This document shows positions 1-13,820 of a DNA stretch of 64,000 nt, piece after piece (position 1 is the stretch's first letter; every line of letters begins with the position of its first letter). The notes beneath the pieces are model-generated. The model was not told where the DNA came from and searched no databases. It was given only the letters and a program-made list of their open reading frames with translations. The stretch is from NCBI GenBank assembly GCA_026874595.1, contig CM049306.1, positions 94,045,642 to 94,109,641 of the forward strand, read 5' to 3'. The position numbers and the translations under genes were made by a program. The stretch is from Sipunculus nudus. Its lineage: Eukaryota > Annelida > Sipuncula > Golfingiida > Sipunculidae.

Positions 1-2718
1 TTAAGTTTGGTTAGAGAAATAATTTATATGGACACTGGACGTCTGATCTCAGGCTCCACATAGCACACTGTCGCTAACTTAAAAAAAGCAAAAACTGAAA
101 GACATTTATACCTTGCTGAGGTAAAAAATCCAAATATTCCAAAAGCAGCCCCCGTCCCCCCCCCCCCCCCCAAAAAAAAAAACTGGACTGTATATCCGTT
201 TTTTTTTTAAACTATTTTACTTAATATGCAAGCTACACAACTTATATAATATATTCAAGAATTTAACAGCGGTTCTAACTGGTCCCCTTTGAAAGGTATT
301 TGCTGCCAGTTTATCGTAAAAGCTCCCTTTTCAGGGCATGTTTTTGAAAATTTAAAAAAAATCTACAGTATTTGGTCAATCATTTTCAACAATTATTAAA
401 AATTTGCATATACCTATAATTTATCATTTCTTTTAGCAAATATTCTTTTGATGATTTGAATGAGTTTAACTTGTTGTTAAGCTGATGCATAATTATACCT
501 TATAAGGCTCAAAGTGATTACCTTGTCTAGAAAAAAAATATCCAGTGTCTTTTTTATGGGCATCTCCTTGACCAGCAAAAAGTAAAACGCCATCATAGTG
601 CAATTTTATTTAAAAAAAAAAACCAAATCTCTTAATGTCACAACCTACAACTTATTACATGTTTCCTATATATTTCAGACTTGACCATAATTATTTGATC
701 TTCATTTTTGTCTTTATTCAACTACGTTTCTAACTGAGAGAGACTACTGGTTAGACAATACTACCTTACTTTAGAGTAGCTAGCGTTATACCAGTAAGTT
801 CGAAATGCGACTTGTGACTTCCGGGTTTTAGTGTGTACCCAATATGGCATTCTCCAGTTGCGGTTTCCAGAAACTCGGGGAAATAACCTGTAAAGGTGCC
901 CATTTACCTAACTTTTGAAAAGAATTTTTGTAATATCTTACTTCCTCTGTGTATATATTAATGATCTTAGGGAAAATCTGGTTTTGAAAAGTTCGTATAA
1001 CGCCTACGTGAAGGATGTATGAACTTATGTATCAACAACATGTTTGTAAACACAGCAATGTTGACAAGCGGGAAAAACAGGTAACCTAAGGTGGAAAGTT
1101 GCGTATATGTGGTGGCAGAATGGTCGCTTGTTACAAAACGCCATTTGCAAAGCTCTGGCTTATCCTGCTTGCCACCATGCAGAAGCCTTTGTTGAATTTG
1201 TTTTGGTTATACTGGAAGGACCCCACATGTAATACACACGTTGATACAAATAAAACAAGCGGCCTGTGTGCAGTGAGATCCACGTTTTCTGACCTATTTT
1301 CATAAAAGTTCCAAGGGATTACCTTTGGTTTACAAAGGTCCGATAGGTGATTAGGCCATGTAAGGGCGTTTGACTGCAACACGAAAGCACGAAAGGAATG
1401 TATTTGAGTTTGTGTCGATTGGACGTGCAACGACAAAGTTTAGGTATCGGAATAATGGGTGATATGGTTTATAGGCCAGAGTTAGGCGATCAGTATTAAG
1501 GTTACGTATCGAGTCAAATGTTTAGAATTATAATATTTTTGTCAAGACCTTATCTAATAAAGGGTTTATATTTTTGGCCTAAAGGTTACAGCAAAGGAGT
1601 CTGAGATACGTGTCTAAATATCGCGTTTTATTAGCGATTTATCAAGCAATAATAGAAGTAAAATAGAATTTGATAAAGCCAGTAACATGACTAATTGTTT
1701 CAACCACACTTGACATACGTTTTAAAGACCATCAAAATCTCTATCTCCATGTGTTCTTTGCGATCGGCATTAGATATAATCCAATAACTAGCCGGTTTGC
1801 ACTTTACGATAATATTATATGATGGATTAATGCTTGATATCGATCCCTCAAAAAGACATAGATAATCGTATGCTGTTAGAGGCATCGATCGGCTTTCAAT
1901 GGTATGGAATGATATCACAGTGTAAAAAACGACGTATATTTGAAGCATCAGATAAGGTCAAACGTACAATATAAAAACAACTGTTAAAAAATTTAAAAAA
2001 AAAGTCTCTAGTAAGATAAATTTATAGCATATCAGCGGTACAGAAATGGACACAGGGACAGATAGAAACCCGTGGTTTATGACCAATCTCAACTCTTGGA
2101 GAAAATTGATTACTCCGGAAGGAATTCTCCCCTGCAGTGCGGTACGAGAATGATATCTCCCGGTTCAAAAGCCCTCCCAGAGCCGTGATTCTCAGACGCC
2201 TTAGCGAATTGAGTAACATTCCATGCCAAACCCCGGATAGGTTTCACTCTATCCCGTAAGCAGGAGGGTCATTACTGACCACGTATTAGAGTGTCCGTAT
2301 CCACAGCACCATTCAGGAAATAGACCACATTACACGGGCGATCGTCCGTTATGGCAAAAGGAATCAACATATAGATTTTGATGCCGGCATTTTCTCTGGC
2401 TTGTTCTTGGTGCCTATTGAGCGTGTAAGTGGTCTATCTGTCATGTTCTCTACAAAATCCGTAAAGTGACACGCTCCCAAAATTGAAGCTGCCTGATGTT
2501 AAAATGACAATAACATGGAATATATCATCCACTTATTTTTGTTCTATGGTAAAAAGGGTAACCTACCATGATAATCTTGTATTTAGTATTTCAAAATTAT
2601 TTAGAAAAACGTCCAATTGACCGGCCGAGCACCAGTACTAATCCGGTACGTGACGGGCCAGTAATTCTTTCTTACATCAAGAAACAATGAGATCAGGTTA
2701 GTCGTTAACATGGTTAAG
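1..2718. other. No gene seen; AT-rich intergenic DNA
   Basis: Only short ORFs without recognisable protein motifs occur on either strand. A C-run followed by an A-run lies at about 153-181. No inverted-repeat element or tandem array was identified. Confidence 0.5.
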
Positions 2719-5496
2719 CCCCCGTGACACGAGAAGGAGACCTAACGGCGACCATTGCGACCTAGCAGATCGGCGTTGATCGTCATGAACATGGGAAAAA
2801 CCGTCCATGTGTGACGGCTATGCCGCTGTCAATAGGCTTGCACGACGTGTACCATTGCAATTTTCGGCCGTTTTATGTCGTTCCTACCACGTTGTATGGC
2901 GCTGCTACACCGTCGTTTATGATCAAACTGCGTTCCCCTTACGTCCGCATGAGGTCCCTACTACCCCCTGCAGAGCTCAGTCCACAACAGGGCTGCGATC
3001 ATAATGATCCCGCAGCAACCGGTCCCCGATCCGTCTGCGATCAACACGAAGGAACTGTGCGCTTGGGTAGATGCTACTGGCTGCTTCAGACTGGCAGTCG
3101 GTGGTTGACTAGTACACATGACCGGTGTATGAAGGTTTAGTGAGCCACACGTCAGCATGGACAGAAATTACATGCTACAACTGGCCTGTCTGCAGTGGCG
3201 TAGAAAAGTCTTTTTCTTTGGGGGGTATGCGCTAAAGGGGGTTGCCTGCGGGGGGAGTTCCCCCCTCAGAAGCTGGAAGTTTTTGGATTTTTTCAAAGTG
3301 AATTGGTGCAATTTGATGAATACTTTGAGTGAAATTTTGATTAAAATGAACGAACGAGTTACAATTTAATATGACATCTTTGTAGGATAATGAAATAATA
3401 TTTTACAGCATTTATTTACTCACCTTATGTTCATTCTTTTAAATACATCTGCTCAAATACGAACGATAAGCCTCTTAGTGCCTTTTTTTTTGCTTTGTTT
3501 TTATTCCCATTGGCATAAACATGGCTTCATAGAGTTAGAAACATTAAAAAGCAGCAATGAATAAAGTAAAGACAGTTATTGCAGTTCCGTTAATTTATTT
3601 TGACATGTCGGAGCCGAAAAGACACAAACAAAATGATATAGCACACTGTAAACTATGTCTCACATAAAACTAAAGATAGACACTATATAATAGAACTAGA
3701 TTTTGTTTGTTGATGAGGTGATGTTAACTTAAGTGAAATTGCCAAACTAGAACTAGAAATTTAAGCCTATCGTTTGGGTGCCTGCACAAACCTGCACGCT
3801 GCGAAACTTGATGGAATGCGATATAATGCGCATGTGAAGCCCATGTTTTACTACCAAGTCGCTTGACGCTAAGCGACTTTTTCTGACCTTCTCACTAACA
3901 TCACTAAAAGTGAGTACAAATTTTCCATCTTTTTCTGGATTTGATAATATTTACTTCAACCCAAATTTTAACTTTACTTAGATAAAGAAAACTTTATTTT
4001 ACTTACCTTGGCACTGGTGTCGTGATGTTCCTTTTCACAAAACTCAACCTGTTGTCCTCCCCGGATGTGTCACTCTGGATGTTTTTTCAAATTTACAGAA
4101 CGATACAAAGTCGAAAACGTTCCTTGCTATATCGTGAGTTTTTCGCGACCAATAAATTCCTTATTAAAAGTAAGTCAACATATATCTAACCTATCAAACT
4201 TAAAAATGCTTCGATTTTACATAAAATAACTGATGTCAGTGTACACAACCATTCAGTGTGAAAATGTGATTTGTTGTAGGTACAAAATCTGAGGACAGAG
4301 GTGCATACCTTAGCCTATTGGTACCAGATAATTCCTATGCTATCCCAATAATTCTGTCACCAAAATTATGCTATTTCTCATTTTGGTAAACCCATAAAAT
4401 ATTGCAAAATATTTCTCGTATCAAGATTTTTCACATCACTTCCATATTATCTAAGAAATCTCATTAGGAAACCTTTTTGAATTATGGGCAATTGATTTTA
4501 ACTTTTCAGTTTGTTAAATTCATTCTTCCAGTTCAAGCAGATGAATATAAATAAAAGGAGGATGTTTTGTGAAGTTGTATACATTGAGTCATTTTTTAAA
4601 TTTGTTGAATACATATCTTATGAAGAAATATGCTACAATAATTAAATAAGCAGATTTTCTCTACTTATGATATTGTAAAGCATGTGATCTTTTATGTTCG
4701 CTTTTTAGATGATGGGTTTACAATTTGTCTATGATACTGATCACCGGCATCCAAAGGGTAAAAGATTTACAAAATAATTGGTTTCGTTCTTTGATTTAGT
4801 TCAGGCAAAGGCATTGTCAAGCATAAGGTGACTAATGTGGTAACTTATTGATTTATGTTTCTTCAGCATATTTGTGGGTTTTCCTCTTCCACTGTTTAAA
4901 ATCCAAGCATTTTGATAGCAAAAACTGAAGACATCCCATTTTAATTATAAATTCTATGGCAGGGTTTTAAAGTGTGAAAAAAAAACTGAAAATCCCCATT
5001 TTAACCTACACACAGTCAAAACATTGGGGGGTATAATACAATGGGCCATACCCCACTTGTCAAATATTGATACCCCCCATCCCCCCCGGGATCTACGCCT
5101 ATGTCTGTCTGCAAGGCCAACAGATCATGCTGCTCCACGCACGTCAGTGGCCAAAAGGAGGCAGCAGGAGCGAAACGGATAGACCGATGCTACCATGTTT
5201 ACTGGCGATCGACCTGCGCTGTCAGGAAGCTGGTACTGCGCTGCTGGGACACTGATGGCGATCAAATTCCGATCTGACTGCGCTTTTAATCCACGGCGAC
5301 CCCGCGGCGGACATGTTGCCATTGTTCAAAACTGGTCGCCACTCATGGCGTTCATGGTGACCATATGACGACCCAAGGCGACACTATCTCGCTCCTACGA
5401 AGCTCATGAAAAAATTTAAGGTCAGTCTGGCTGCGCTCTACGGCGATCTGCCCCAATTCGGTGATCGCAGCGAGATCGCCTTCTCGTGTGACGGGG
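2719..5496. mobile_element. TTA-flanked short DNA element (PIF/Harbinger-like), split by a hAT-like insertion
   Basis: The ends are matching terminal inverted repeats with core CCCCGT(G/C)ACACGAGAAGG at 2720-2737 and, inverted, at 5479-5496. TTA occurs just outside each end (left ...GTTA, right TGTTA...), fitting a 3-bp TTA target duplication as seen in PIF/Harbinger elements. Without the inner insertion the element is about 860 bp, GC-richer than its flanks and full of GCGAC/GTCGC motifs. No transposase ORF is present, so it would be non-autonomous. Superfamily assignment is tentative; the inverted repeats are clear. Confidence 0.6.
3193..5103. mobile_element. Non-autonomous hAT-like element, 1.9 kb
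   Basis: The left end starts CAGTGGCGTAGA and the right end, inverted, starts CATAGGCGTAGA. It is flanked by 8-bp near-identical duplications, CCTGTCTG at 3185-3192 and TCTGTCTG at 5104-5111. TIRs of CA..GGCGTAG type plus 8-bp duplications are the signature of hAT elements. The interior is AT-rich with no ORF resembling a hAT transposase, so it is a deletion derivative or MITE-like element. It interrupts the older TTA-flanked element, which gives the order of insertion. Confidence 0.7.
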
Positions 5497-8014
5497 TGTT
5501 ATAGAAACAGGATTATCCTGCATCATATCTATAATCCATTCCACCAAGAAGCGCCCATCAAGTTTCGCGATATTTTTTCACAAAGTAAATTTATTCATAA
5601 TTTATTATAATTTATTTATAAGCCAACTAGGTACTTATAGGCAATTATTTATAAGAAAACCACTATCATGCATTGCGAAGAATTTGAGTGCGACAATTAA
5701 TGAAATATCCGAGGAAACAGTCTATTTTTGTCACGAAATATTGATTGATGTGACAGGGTCAAGGGTACATTTTGACAGACATTGATCGGATGCGGTTAGT
5801 ACTTGGTACCACAAACATGATAAGATACATCCTCAACTAAAAGACCGCACCCTGTTCTGTCGTTACACGGGGAAAGTCTAGAGAGTTGCAAAGTATACAT
5901 ATAGTAAGTTGAATAATATATTACATTCTCTATTGCCGGAGTGCACATAATTTTCTTCTGTTGTAACATACTGGACAGATATATCTGCATTTCATTATTA
6001 TCAAATTTCCAAAAAAAGCGATGGGCGCCACTTGGTTGGAATGACTATAGATCATAACAACTTGGCTTGTATAATTTACGAGCCTAAGTGGTATATTCTT
6101 GAAATATACGCGGAAATACAAAGTTTTAATTCATACAATACCCTTACAGGTAGTGACTGTTTTGTAAACACCAATGCAAACAATACGAAATTGTCCTGAT
6201 TTAAAAACGAGGCCATTTGGCGAGACACAGCAGACGACTTCTCATTAACGTATATATATGGTACTTGATGATGGTAATTCTTCTATTAAAATTCTGTGAG
6301 AAAGGTGGATTCCCGGAGCAAGGATTCAGTGGTTGTCCTTAACGTTGGACGTCCTAATGAGCAAGTACGCTCTAACGTTCTAGTTCCATGACGTCAAATT
6401 GAACACAATCAGCTCCTAATGCTGGCGACCTCGTGTATATTGTGGTCGATTAAAAAATCGATTGCATGAGTGTTTATAATTAGATTGTTGGTTGTTAAAG
6501 ACTGGTATAAGTTATGGGATGACGGATTGAACGTGCTCTTGAATGACATTGAAGACGACCTTGCAGAAGTGTGCAAATCAAAAAGAAAATTTGCAAAATC
6601 CGTATTTATATTCGCACGCTAAATTGGTTTCTTTGCTCGTATTTCGGAAGGGAGATTAGACTTTTTATATGATCCCTATTAATGTAATTTTTACCATGCA
6701 TTCTTTTAAAGAAGGGATGACAGGCACATTTTGTTTATTCTTAATTATTTTATCCAATAAACATAGATTTTTCCAACATTATACGTATAGAGGAAAGCAC
6801 TGGCTGATGCCGGGTTGTGCAATTGTATAGTTTAGACCTAGACATTAGCTACCTCTTCGTTACAGGTACATTCGCTGTTATAATCTGGTTGTTTCACTTT
6901 AATGTGCGAAATGGGAAGGGATGTACACCACACCCAAGGACACGACAGTTGCTGGCGACTGACCTCATGAGACCAAAGATGACCGGCAATAAATACCTTT
7001 GGCCACAGAATCTATAAATACTTGCCCTGTCAAGTCCTGACAGTGATAAAGTTAGAGATCACAGAGTATGTGATAACAACATGTATCATTATTACATACA
7101 TGAAATGACATACTTATTTCCATGTCTATTTTTCTGTCTGTGTAATTATGTCTCTCTCTCTGACATATTTTCCGATTTACTTTCATGTCTATTTGTCTGT
7201 CTGTCTCTGTATATATATACAGTATTGACCGCGTAACTAGGGTTCATTTTGCTTATAAGGGTTTGATTTATATCTCCAGGCAGTATAATCCTGAGGCAAT
7301 CTCAAGCTCCAGTGAAGATCGGCCATGTTTTTCTTCTTACCGTCAGCGGCCTGATATTGAATACAAGACATAAGACGTAGACTGACCCCCGTGTTCTGGG
7401 ACGTGCCGGGGTTGACGTGAGATCAGAGCGTCGTGAGGACCAGACTTTACAACAAGTCTCTTGATTATATTTACCGCTGACCGACGACAACCCGGATCTC
7501 AGACACCTCCGGAGTTAATAACGGACCGGCCAGGACTTTATGCCAAACCCACTAAATAGATAGATGGCATATTACACGCGGCCTTTATGGCTCGAGTAAT
7601 TCCAGGGAATGAGTATATCAATGGCTACATGGTTTTATTATTAGCTTCTCTATATATTCATCCATGAACAATGTTAGAGAGCGATGAACTGTCGTCATAA
7701 AAAGCAGACTAAACATCCTACTTAAATTCAGGTCATTATAATCTGATATAAAATTGTTTTATATAGAATTGAAAATAAATACGTCTTTTATTCCATGTGG
7801 CTAGGGACATATAAAAAATATACAGAAGAATGAGAACTCCTTTACTGGGAATACATCGTTTTCTTAGATTGATTATTGTGTTTGATAATTGATGGGTTTC
7901 ATTTTTCTGTAAATAAAAGTTATTAATTGAAAAGAGTTATGCTTTAAGAAATTTAAAGTTGATTCAACGAGGCGATTAAGGCTTTTTCCTTTATTTAATC
8001 TTCAAATGTACATG
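5497..8014. other. No gene seen
   Basis: AT-rich DNA with short unrecognised ORFs only. A somewhat GC-richer patch occurs near 7380-7530 without a coding signature. No tandem array or inverted repeat identified. Confidence 0.45.
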
Positions 8015-8440
8015 CATTTCCTCCATCAGAAGGGTACGCGTTCATCCATGTTCGTGTGTTTGTACGTTTGTGTGTTTGTTCACAGCATATCTTACCCTAT
8101 AATGAACAGAATCACATGGAATTTTAGGGCATTTCGGTATTGGGAGAATCGATTTGATTATGGGATTGATGCGGCACATAATCCGGTTTCAGGAACGTCA
8201 TAAAGGAAAATTCACAAATGTATAATCACTCATGCCCGAATGAACCTGGAAATATGGGCCGAATAAGTGAGAACAATCACGGTTTCGGGAGCGTCCCACC
8301 TGCATCCCTTGGAATCCATATTTCTGATTTAAGATAATATAATTATTGATTAATTTGAAGCAATCATAATTCTGTATATTATTTAATGTAGTCCATAAGT
8401 GACTGATGCCGGTGCTTGTTGTGCCCTGCCACATGGGTGC
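8015..8440. repeat. Dispersed repeat, copy 1
   Basis: This stretch resembles 38195-38410. Both contain a GGGTA(C/T)GC(G/A)TTCATCC start, a TGTGTGTTTGTTCA run, ATCTTAC, then a GAATGAAC(C/T)T(G/T)GAAATA block and a (C/A)CGGTTT block in the same order. No terminal repeats or coding potential were found. It is a moderately diverged interspersed family. Confidence 0.5.
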
Positions 8441-11400
8441 TTATATAAGTACGTATCATCTTAGCCGATAATGGGGCCATCACACTTCCAGACATTGGTA
8501 CCATTTGCTGCACCAGGACGCCACTTACTGGCAATGACCTGGCGCTTCTGTAACTTTACCCATGATAAATATGCCAATGAAAATGTTTCAATTGCTACAT
8601 TTTCCTGGCGGGTCACGGACCAACAAAGTCCACAATATATCACACCCACCATACAGTTCGCCCAATATACCTGCAATACCAGATGATTTTTCTTGCCATA
8701 TCAAGTTAGGAAAGGGGATAATGGAGTGATAGCGTATCTGAATGGTATATTACGTCCCGGGATTGACTTTTACTCTCCTCCTGATAATTTTAGTCTCACT
8801 GTTATTGGTAATTTGGATTTTATTTTTCAAGTTAAGTATATACCGAAAATGGAATAGTTATATAATGGCTCCAGTTTAAATGTGATGATGATCAAGATTA
8901 ATGTAATCTAAAAAGTATCATTTTGCAACGCACAATGATGTAAAACGGAAGCATTAATTTAAGTATCACTTATATGTGTCATGCCGATTAGTGTACTGAC
9001 AAAAAATATATATGACTGTAATAAGATATTTAACACATCACTTTTCTTAAAAAATCCCAGCAAATCCCAGCTACTTCGTTCTGCTATAAAATCCTCAACA
9101 TATCTCTCAATAACATGACGTCCACAAAAAATGTTTGATGAATTCTTTATGCAGAGCGGTGAGATACCGCAGGACATTTTTGCTTGTCGCTGAAGCAGCT
9201 ACTTGAAGCCATAAAAGAGCAAATTAGATAAAGGTCACAGCGAATTACAGTTGAAGTTCTTGTGTGTAAACTTCAAAGGCAAGAGAACCGGGGCTGATAT
9301 GTGAACTGGTATAAATATTTCAAGAAGTGACAAATTTAGCAACAAATGACTGTTTCATAAACAAAACTGCCAGGAATCGATATTGTTTTGCGAAGGACTC
9401 CTCCAGCCTTGCCCCTGTGAAGGTCATTCAAAAGCCCAGAAGTTACCGGTCTCTTCCTGCAAACTCAAGATTATTACTAACTAAGCGTAGCCGGAGCCTA
9501 TAACCTTCCGCAGGAATCGGACTTTCGAAGTACCATGCAAGCTTCCGTAACAAGGGTTCTCCTAGTGGACGGCAGAGCAAGCACTGGCCCTAATTCCTAT
9601 CAACTGGCGGCTAGAACATAGAGAATCACCCCTGTCACAATGGAAAAGAAGTATTTGTTTGAAGACATAAGATTGTGATCCAGATCTGTGATGTAGTCGA
9701 GTCCACACCATCCGAGCCCGAGTGGAACCCGAGTTTGAGTGCAGGTCCGAGAAATTCTCTTTATAAAAAAAATTTATTATGAAACGGTAAAATTGACACA
9801 TGACTTTTACAATAAGGTTAAATAACATTATTCCTTGAGGGGGATCCTATCCCTTGTAAACAATTTATCAAAATATGTTCATTTATTTTTGCACAAAGTG
9901 TTTAACAGTCAAATCCACCGACCGACCAACGAACCCAGAAGGAAACATAATACCTCCACCTCCCGTTTTCTGTGAAGATTATATGCCAGCGTGTTGGGGT
10001 TACCAAGACTGATATGATACTGATTAGGCTCTTTGGAAGACAATAAACCAAGACGACTTTACGAATGTCAGATATACCCCATGTTCAGTGTTCCATGTCC
10101 AAATGTTCTCTTTGACGGCCACAGGGCGATGGTCTAGGAGAGGCTTGTATATAGATTATGGAGTCCGGACATTCGCGCTGCCTTTGTTACCCAGATTATA
10201 TGACTTTTAACTTGATTTGGATGGATTTATCTTCAAAACTACTAGTTGGCCACTATACCTTTTGGACCTAGAAATCCATTGAGTCGTAGACTCGGATGTG
10301 TGGGTCCGCTCAGACAGGATTAGGTCACAGACAAATATTTTTACTCCTGATATGACAGTAAAATCATCCACCTGTTTTTTCGTTAATATGTGTACATTCC
10401 ATTCACAAAAAACTAATCATTTTCATGGTAAATTTCGTCTGCCTCTCTTAATCATTTCGGCCCTCGGTCATTGGAGACTCTTCACAGAGAGCCTTTACGT
10501 CTTTTATAGAAGACCGCACTATAAGGCTTAGCCTAAATAGTAAGCCTCCCAGTTAGGCTTACAAACACTCTGTATAATTATTGGTGTGCAAGCGGGGACA
10601 CAGATTTTAAAATAAATCACATAATAAGCTTAAAAGAAACAAGCGTGGGTCTTAACCTTGGTGTGTGAACCATTTCTAATTGGTTAAAACAACAAAAAAG
10701 TGTAAGTAGCTACCAGCTTCGCTTGGAGTCATTATTTTTCTGTTTGTGTCACTAGGTGGCACTGTTTTAGGGACCAGGAAGTAAATCTTATTCTTGGATT
10801 TCCATGGTGAATGAACCTGAAACCCAACAGCCAGTCAGAAGAAGGACTTTGATAAACTGGCTGCTCCCTGTGTCCTTGACCAAACGCAGCAAGTCATGTT
10901 CGGTTAGAAACTTGGTGGCATCGCTTCCTAACTTTGCACCAGGATTATATTTTTCATTTTCTTGTCTGAGCAAGACAACAAGTAGGTAATCTTAGTTAAG
11001 GGTTTGTTGGCTAGATTATGTTTGGTTATGTGGCTAAAGTAGGGAAATTTAGTAATATCAGACGGGGCACCACTGGAATACATGCAGCGCTCTCTGTCTC
11101 TGTATAGAGACGGACATTGCGTCTATAAAAGGCTCCATGAGGGTGCGAATATTTATGTCATCTTTAAAAACGCCTCATGGCCTATGGGTACGCTTTCACT
11201 TATAATGAATCAGACCAATCGTTAAATATGTTAATGTACTTTCTAACTAAACCTAAATTGGACATGAAACATTCCGTTTTTAACTCAGCATATTGGTAAA
11301 TCCCCCTGAATGTTTGTTGAATTTCTAATCCGCATGAACACAACGGTCGGCACTGGTTACTGGACAACAGATAATTTGAACGCCACAGAGCGATTGACCT

Positions 11401-11846
11401 GCTACCATAGAGACGGATTGACACTTTGTACACTTTGGTTTTTGAGCTCACATGAATTCTTTTGTATTAATCCAACCCTCGCAGCCTAATGTTAAGCTCA
11501 CCGAATGTTTACTACGGTATTTATGCAATAGGACGGATGGCGGTTAGAGTGCATTCTCGCCTATGACTTGTGTGGGGACTCGGGTACAGGCTTACCTTTC
11601 TATGGAGTCGTGCATTCACGGCTAGAAGAACCCGTTCTTCACTTAGTACTCAATATTAACCGAGGGGAGCTCACCAAGATAATAAAGCGAAAAAGCGTGT
11701 GTTACCGCACTGCCACTGCAGATTCTACGGTTCCCTCCCTTTAGTATTAAAATGCAATGCAGAACTGAATATATTTAAGATATCAAGTATATGGTATTTG
11801 CAGGCACTGTGATTCCGAGCAATCAATCAAACCATCATAGTCGATT

Positions 11847-12067
11847 CAGGGGGCGGATCCAGGATTTAGGAAAAGGAGGGGTCCAACCCAGGAGGACTAA
11901 TGACAAAGCATAAAATAAGGTTACCAGGTCCAGAAAAGGTGGGGGGGGGGGGGTGGTCCAGGCCGAAAAATTGGGTCTGAAACACTTAAAAAGAGCTTGC
12001 GGCTGCCGAAAAAAAGGGGGGGGGGGAGGTTCGAACCCCCTAGACCCTCCCCCTGGATCCGCTTCTG
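11847..12067. mobile_element. GGGGCGGATCC-type MITE, copy 1
   Basis: A 221-bp element with ends CAGGGGGCGGATCCAGG and, inverted, CAGAAGCGGATCCAGG. Internal blocks (TTTAGGAAAA, GTCCAACCCAGGAGGAC, G-runs) are shared with the copies at 40346 and 28808. The TIR pattern is hAT-like, but no clear 8-bp duplication is visible. It is absent from the matching position of duplication unit 2. Confidence 0.65.
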
Positions 12068-12179
12068 TAAACTCAGATTTAATGAGTCTTTCGTTGAATA
12101 TACTCAATGCATTCACATGCTAGAACTATGCCAGAAAACTGGTCATCTGAATCCTATAAATAAGGCCGGTACACTATAA

Positions 12180-12310
12180 AAACACTTGTGTTAAAAACCA
12201 ACACAAGAACTTGTGTTGAAGCATATGACACAAACTTGTGTTGTTGCAACACAAAACTTGTGTGAATGATGGGCTGTGCAGTGCAGAACACAAGTCTTGT
12301 GTTCTCTGTG
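12180..12310. repeat. Left subterminal palindromic motif cluster
   Basis: Four palindromic pairs of the form AACACAAG-n-CTTGTGTT occur near 12200, 12229, 12249 and 12288, spaced roughly 20-40 bp. The same motif dominates the right end of the element. They are likely transposase-binding sites by analogy with CACTA subterminal repeats. Confidence 0.6.
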
Positions 12311-12958
12311 TATCACGCTCACGCGCGTAGCAATTAAGCGAGGTGATGGTTGTCGATACAACAGAGGGGGGTCGGCGGGGGTGGAAGCGCTTGCTCCTCC
12401 AAAGTTTGACGATATTATGCATGTGCGCCCCGTCCCTTATAGATGTTGCGGAGATAAGAATATCTGGTTGTAAAATTATTTTGTGGAGCAGAAAATCATT
12501 ACATTTTCTGTGAAAGGTGTCACATAAGCTTGATCTAAAAAAAATTATTTTGTTCATATTATGGGAGGGCTTTGTACTCTATCCAATATAAAACATTTAG
12601 GGCACATTACAGTACATATAGGGCATCCACTGCCCTTCCCAACATGCACACACATATATGTATATTATATATATAAATATATAAATATATATAAATATAT
12701 ATATATTACCTGACCGTACACGCCATGCCCATGCATATTCACCCCGTACCCCATCAATGTTAACTCTGGACCTGCCAATGCCAGATGTTAAATTAATGAG
12801 CTTTTAATGATAGTGTGTGGCTGGCGGTGACCTACATACATCATATCAGCACGGGCAAGTGCTGGTCACAGCCAGTGCCTGCTTTTTGTTAAGGGCTGAT
12901 TCCCGCCAACACCCGTATACATGTGATGCAATTTGAATTCATGCATGCAGAAGTCGGC

Positions 12959-13072
12959 CATTTGGACTGCAGCAGCGACAACAAGTAACAATGTTACATT
13001 CGAGGAACCATCTCACAGAATTAGGAAAACCAGCTCGCAGCATTATAGAAAGCTTCAATGAGAAGACTTATT
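12959..13072 (+). CDS. Possible 5' exon inside the CACTA-like element
   Basis: An ATG at about 12989 opens a frame MLHSRNHLTELGKPARSI... that runs to a consensus donor TT|GTAAGTAT at 13072-13073. Splicing directly to 13503 would not keep the frame of the downstream ORF, so either another exon lies between or this is chance. It is reported because the donor is strong and it lies upstream of an acceptor-bounded ORF. Confidence 0.2.
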
Positions 13073-13502
13073 TGTAAGTATATACATATAAACTTATTTC
13101 ATTCACTGTAACTGAAATTGACTGAAAATATTGGTGGTGATTTCAGTAAATGTAATTTGTAATGATACACATGGGCTAATATACACACTAGGGTTAGGCC
13201 CAAATGCAAACAATTAAGTACATTTTCTTTGAAAAAATGTACCCTCCCTCGACAACAGATTTTCAGTAGAAATTCTCCGAATTTGAGCTCTTGCCGCTCG
13301 GACATTTTTTTCATGTAAATTAAAAAATAGAATAAAAAACATAACCGTTATGTTATGACCTGTTCAGCAAATAGTTTTGTTATTTTCATGAAAATTAGGA
13401 GCAATTAATGTATGGATTGTTTATATTCCAAAAAATTGTTTGCAGCCCTGAACCCTTGCAGAAACTCATTATATTTAATTAACGCATCCTGTATAATTTC
13501 AG

Positions 13503-13820
13503 CCTGGGACCTCGCTGAAGTTGGCTGTGGAGGAACAGAAACAGAAGAATGTATATCGCTCGAGAACAAAGCCGCACATCTTACGGATTAAACCCTCTAC
13601 CTATTTCGTAATGCTGGAGGACACGGCTGTTGTTGTACAACCAAGAACAATAGCGATGGCAGTGGACATTTTGTTTAAATCGATATATGTGTTTAATACA
13701 GAATTTCCAAAATCGCTTCAGGCATTCTATGGATTCGTTGGACAATATATTTACAACATTGATAGGGTGAAGGCCACACCAAAAGCCCACAAGTTATGGG
13801 CAGATATAACAAACGATTAG
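13503..13820 (+). CDS. Exon-like ORF resembling the C-terminus of SAMD3-like multicopy proteins (partial)
   Basis: An open frame of 105 codons follows an acceptor (TATAATTTCAG|CC, exon from 13503) and ends at TAG 13818-13820. The segment LEDTAVVVQPRTIAMAVDIL, then LFKSIYVFNTEFPKSLQAFY and GFVGQYIYNI, follows the pattern of the C-terminal tail of SAMD3-like/uncharacterised multicopy animal proteins (acidic strand, a helix containing AVD.LFK..YVFN, then FY.F...Y.I). It lies inside the CACTA-like element, so it is either element cargo, an accessory ORF or a captured host exon. The SAM and central domains are not present. Family resemblance is recalled, not searched. Confidence 0.45.
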   Translation, partial: PGTSLKLAVEEQKQKNVYRSRTKPHILRIKPSTYFVMLEDTAVVVQPRTIAMAVDILFKSIYVFNTEFPKSLQAFYGFVGQYIYNIDRVKATPKAHKLWADITND

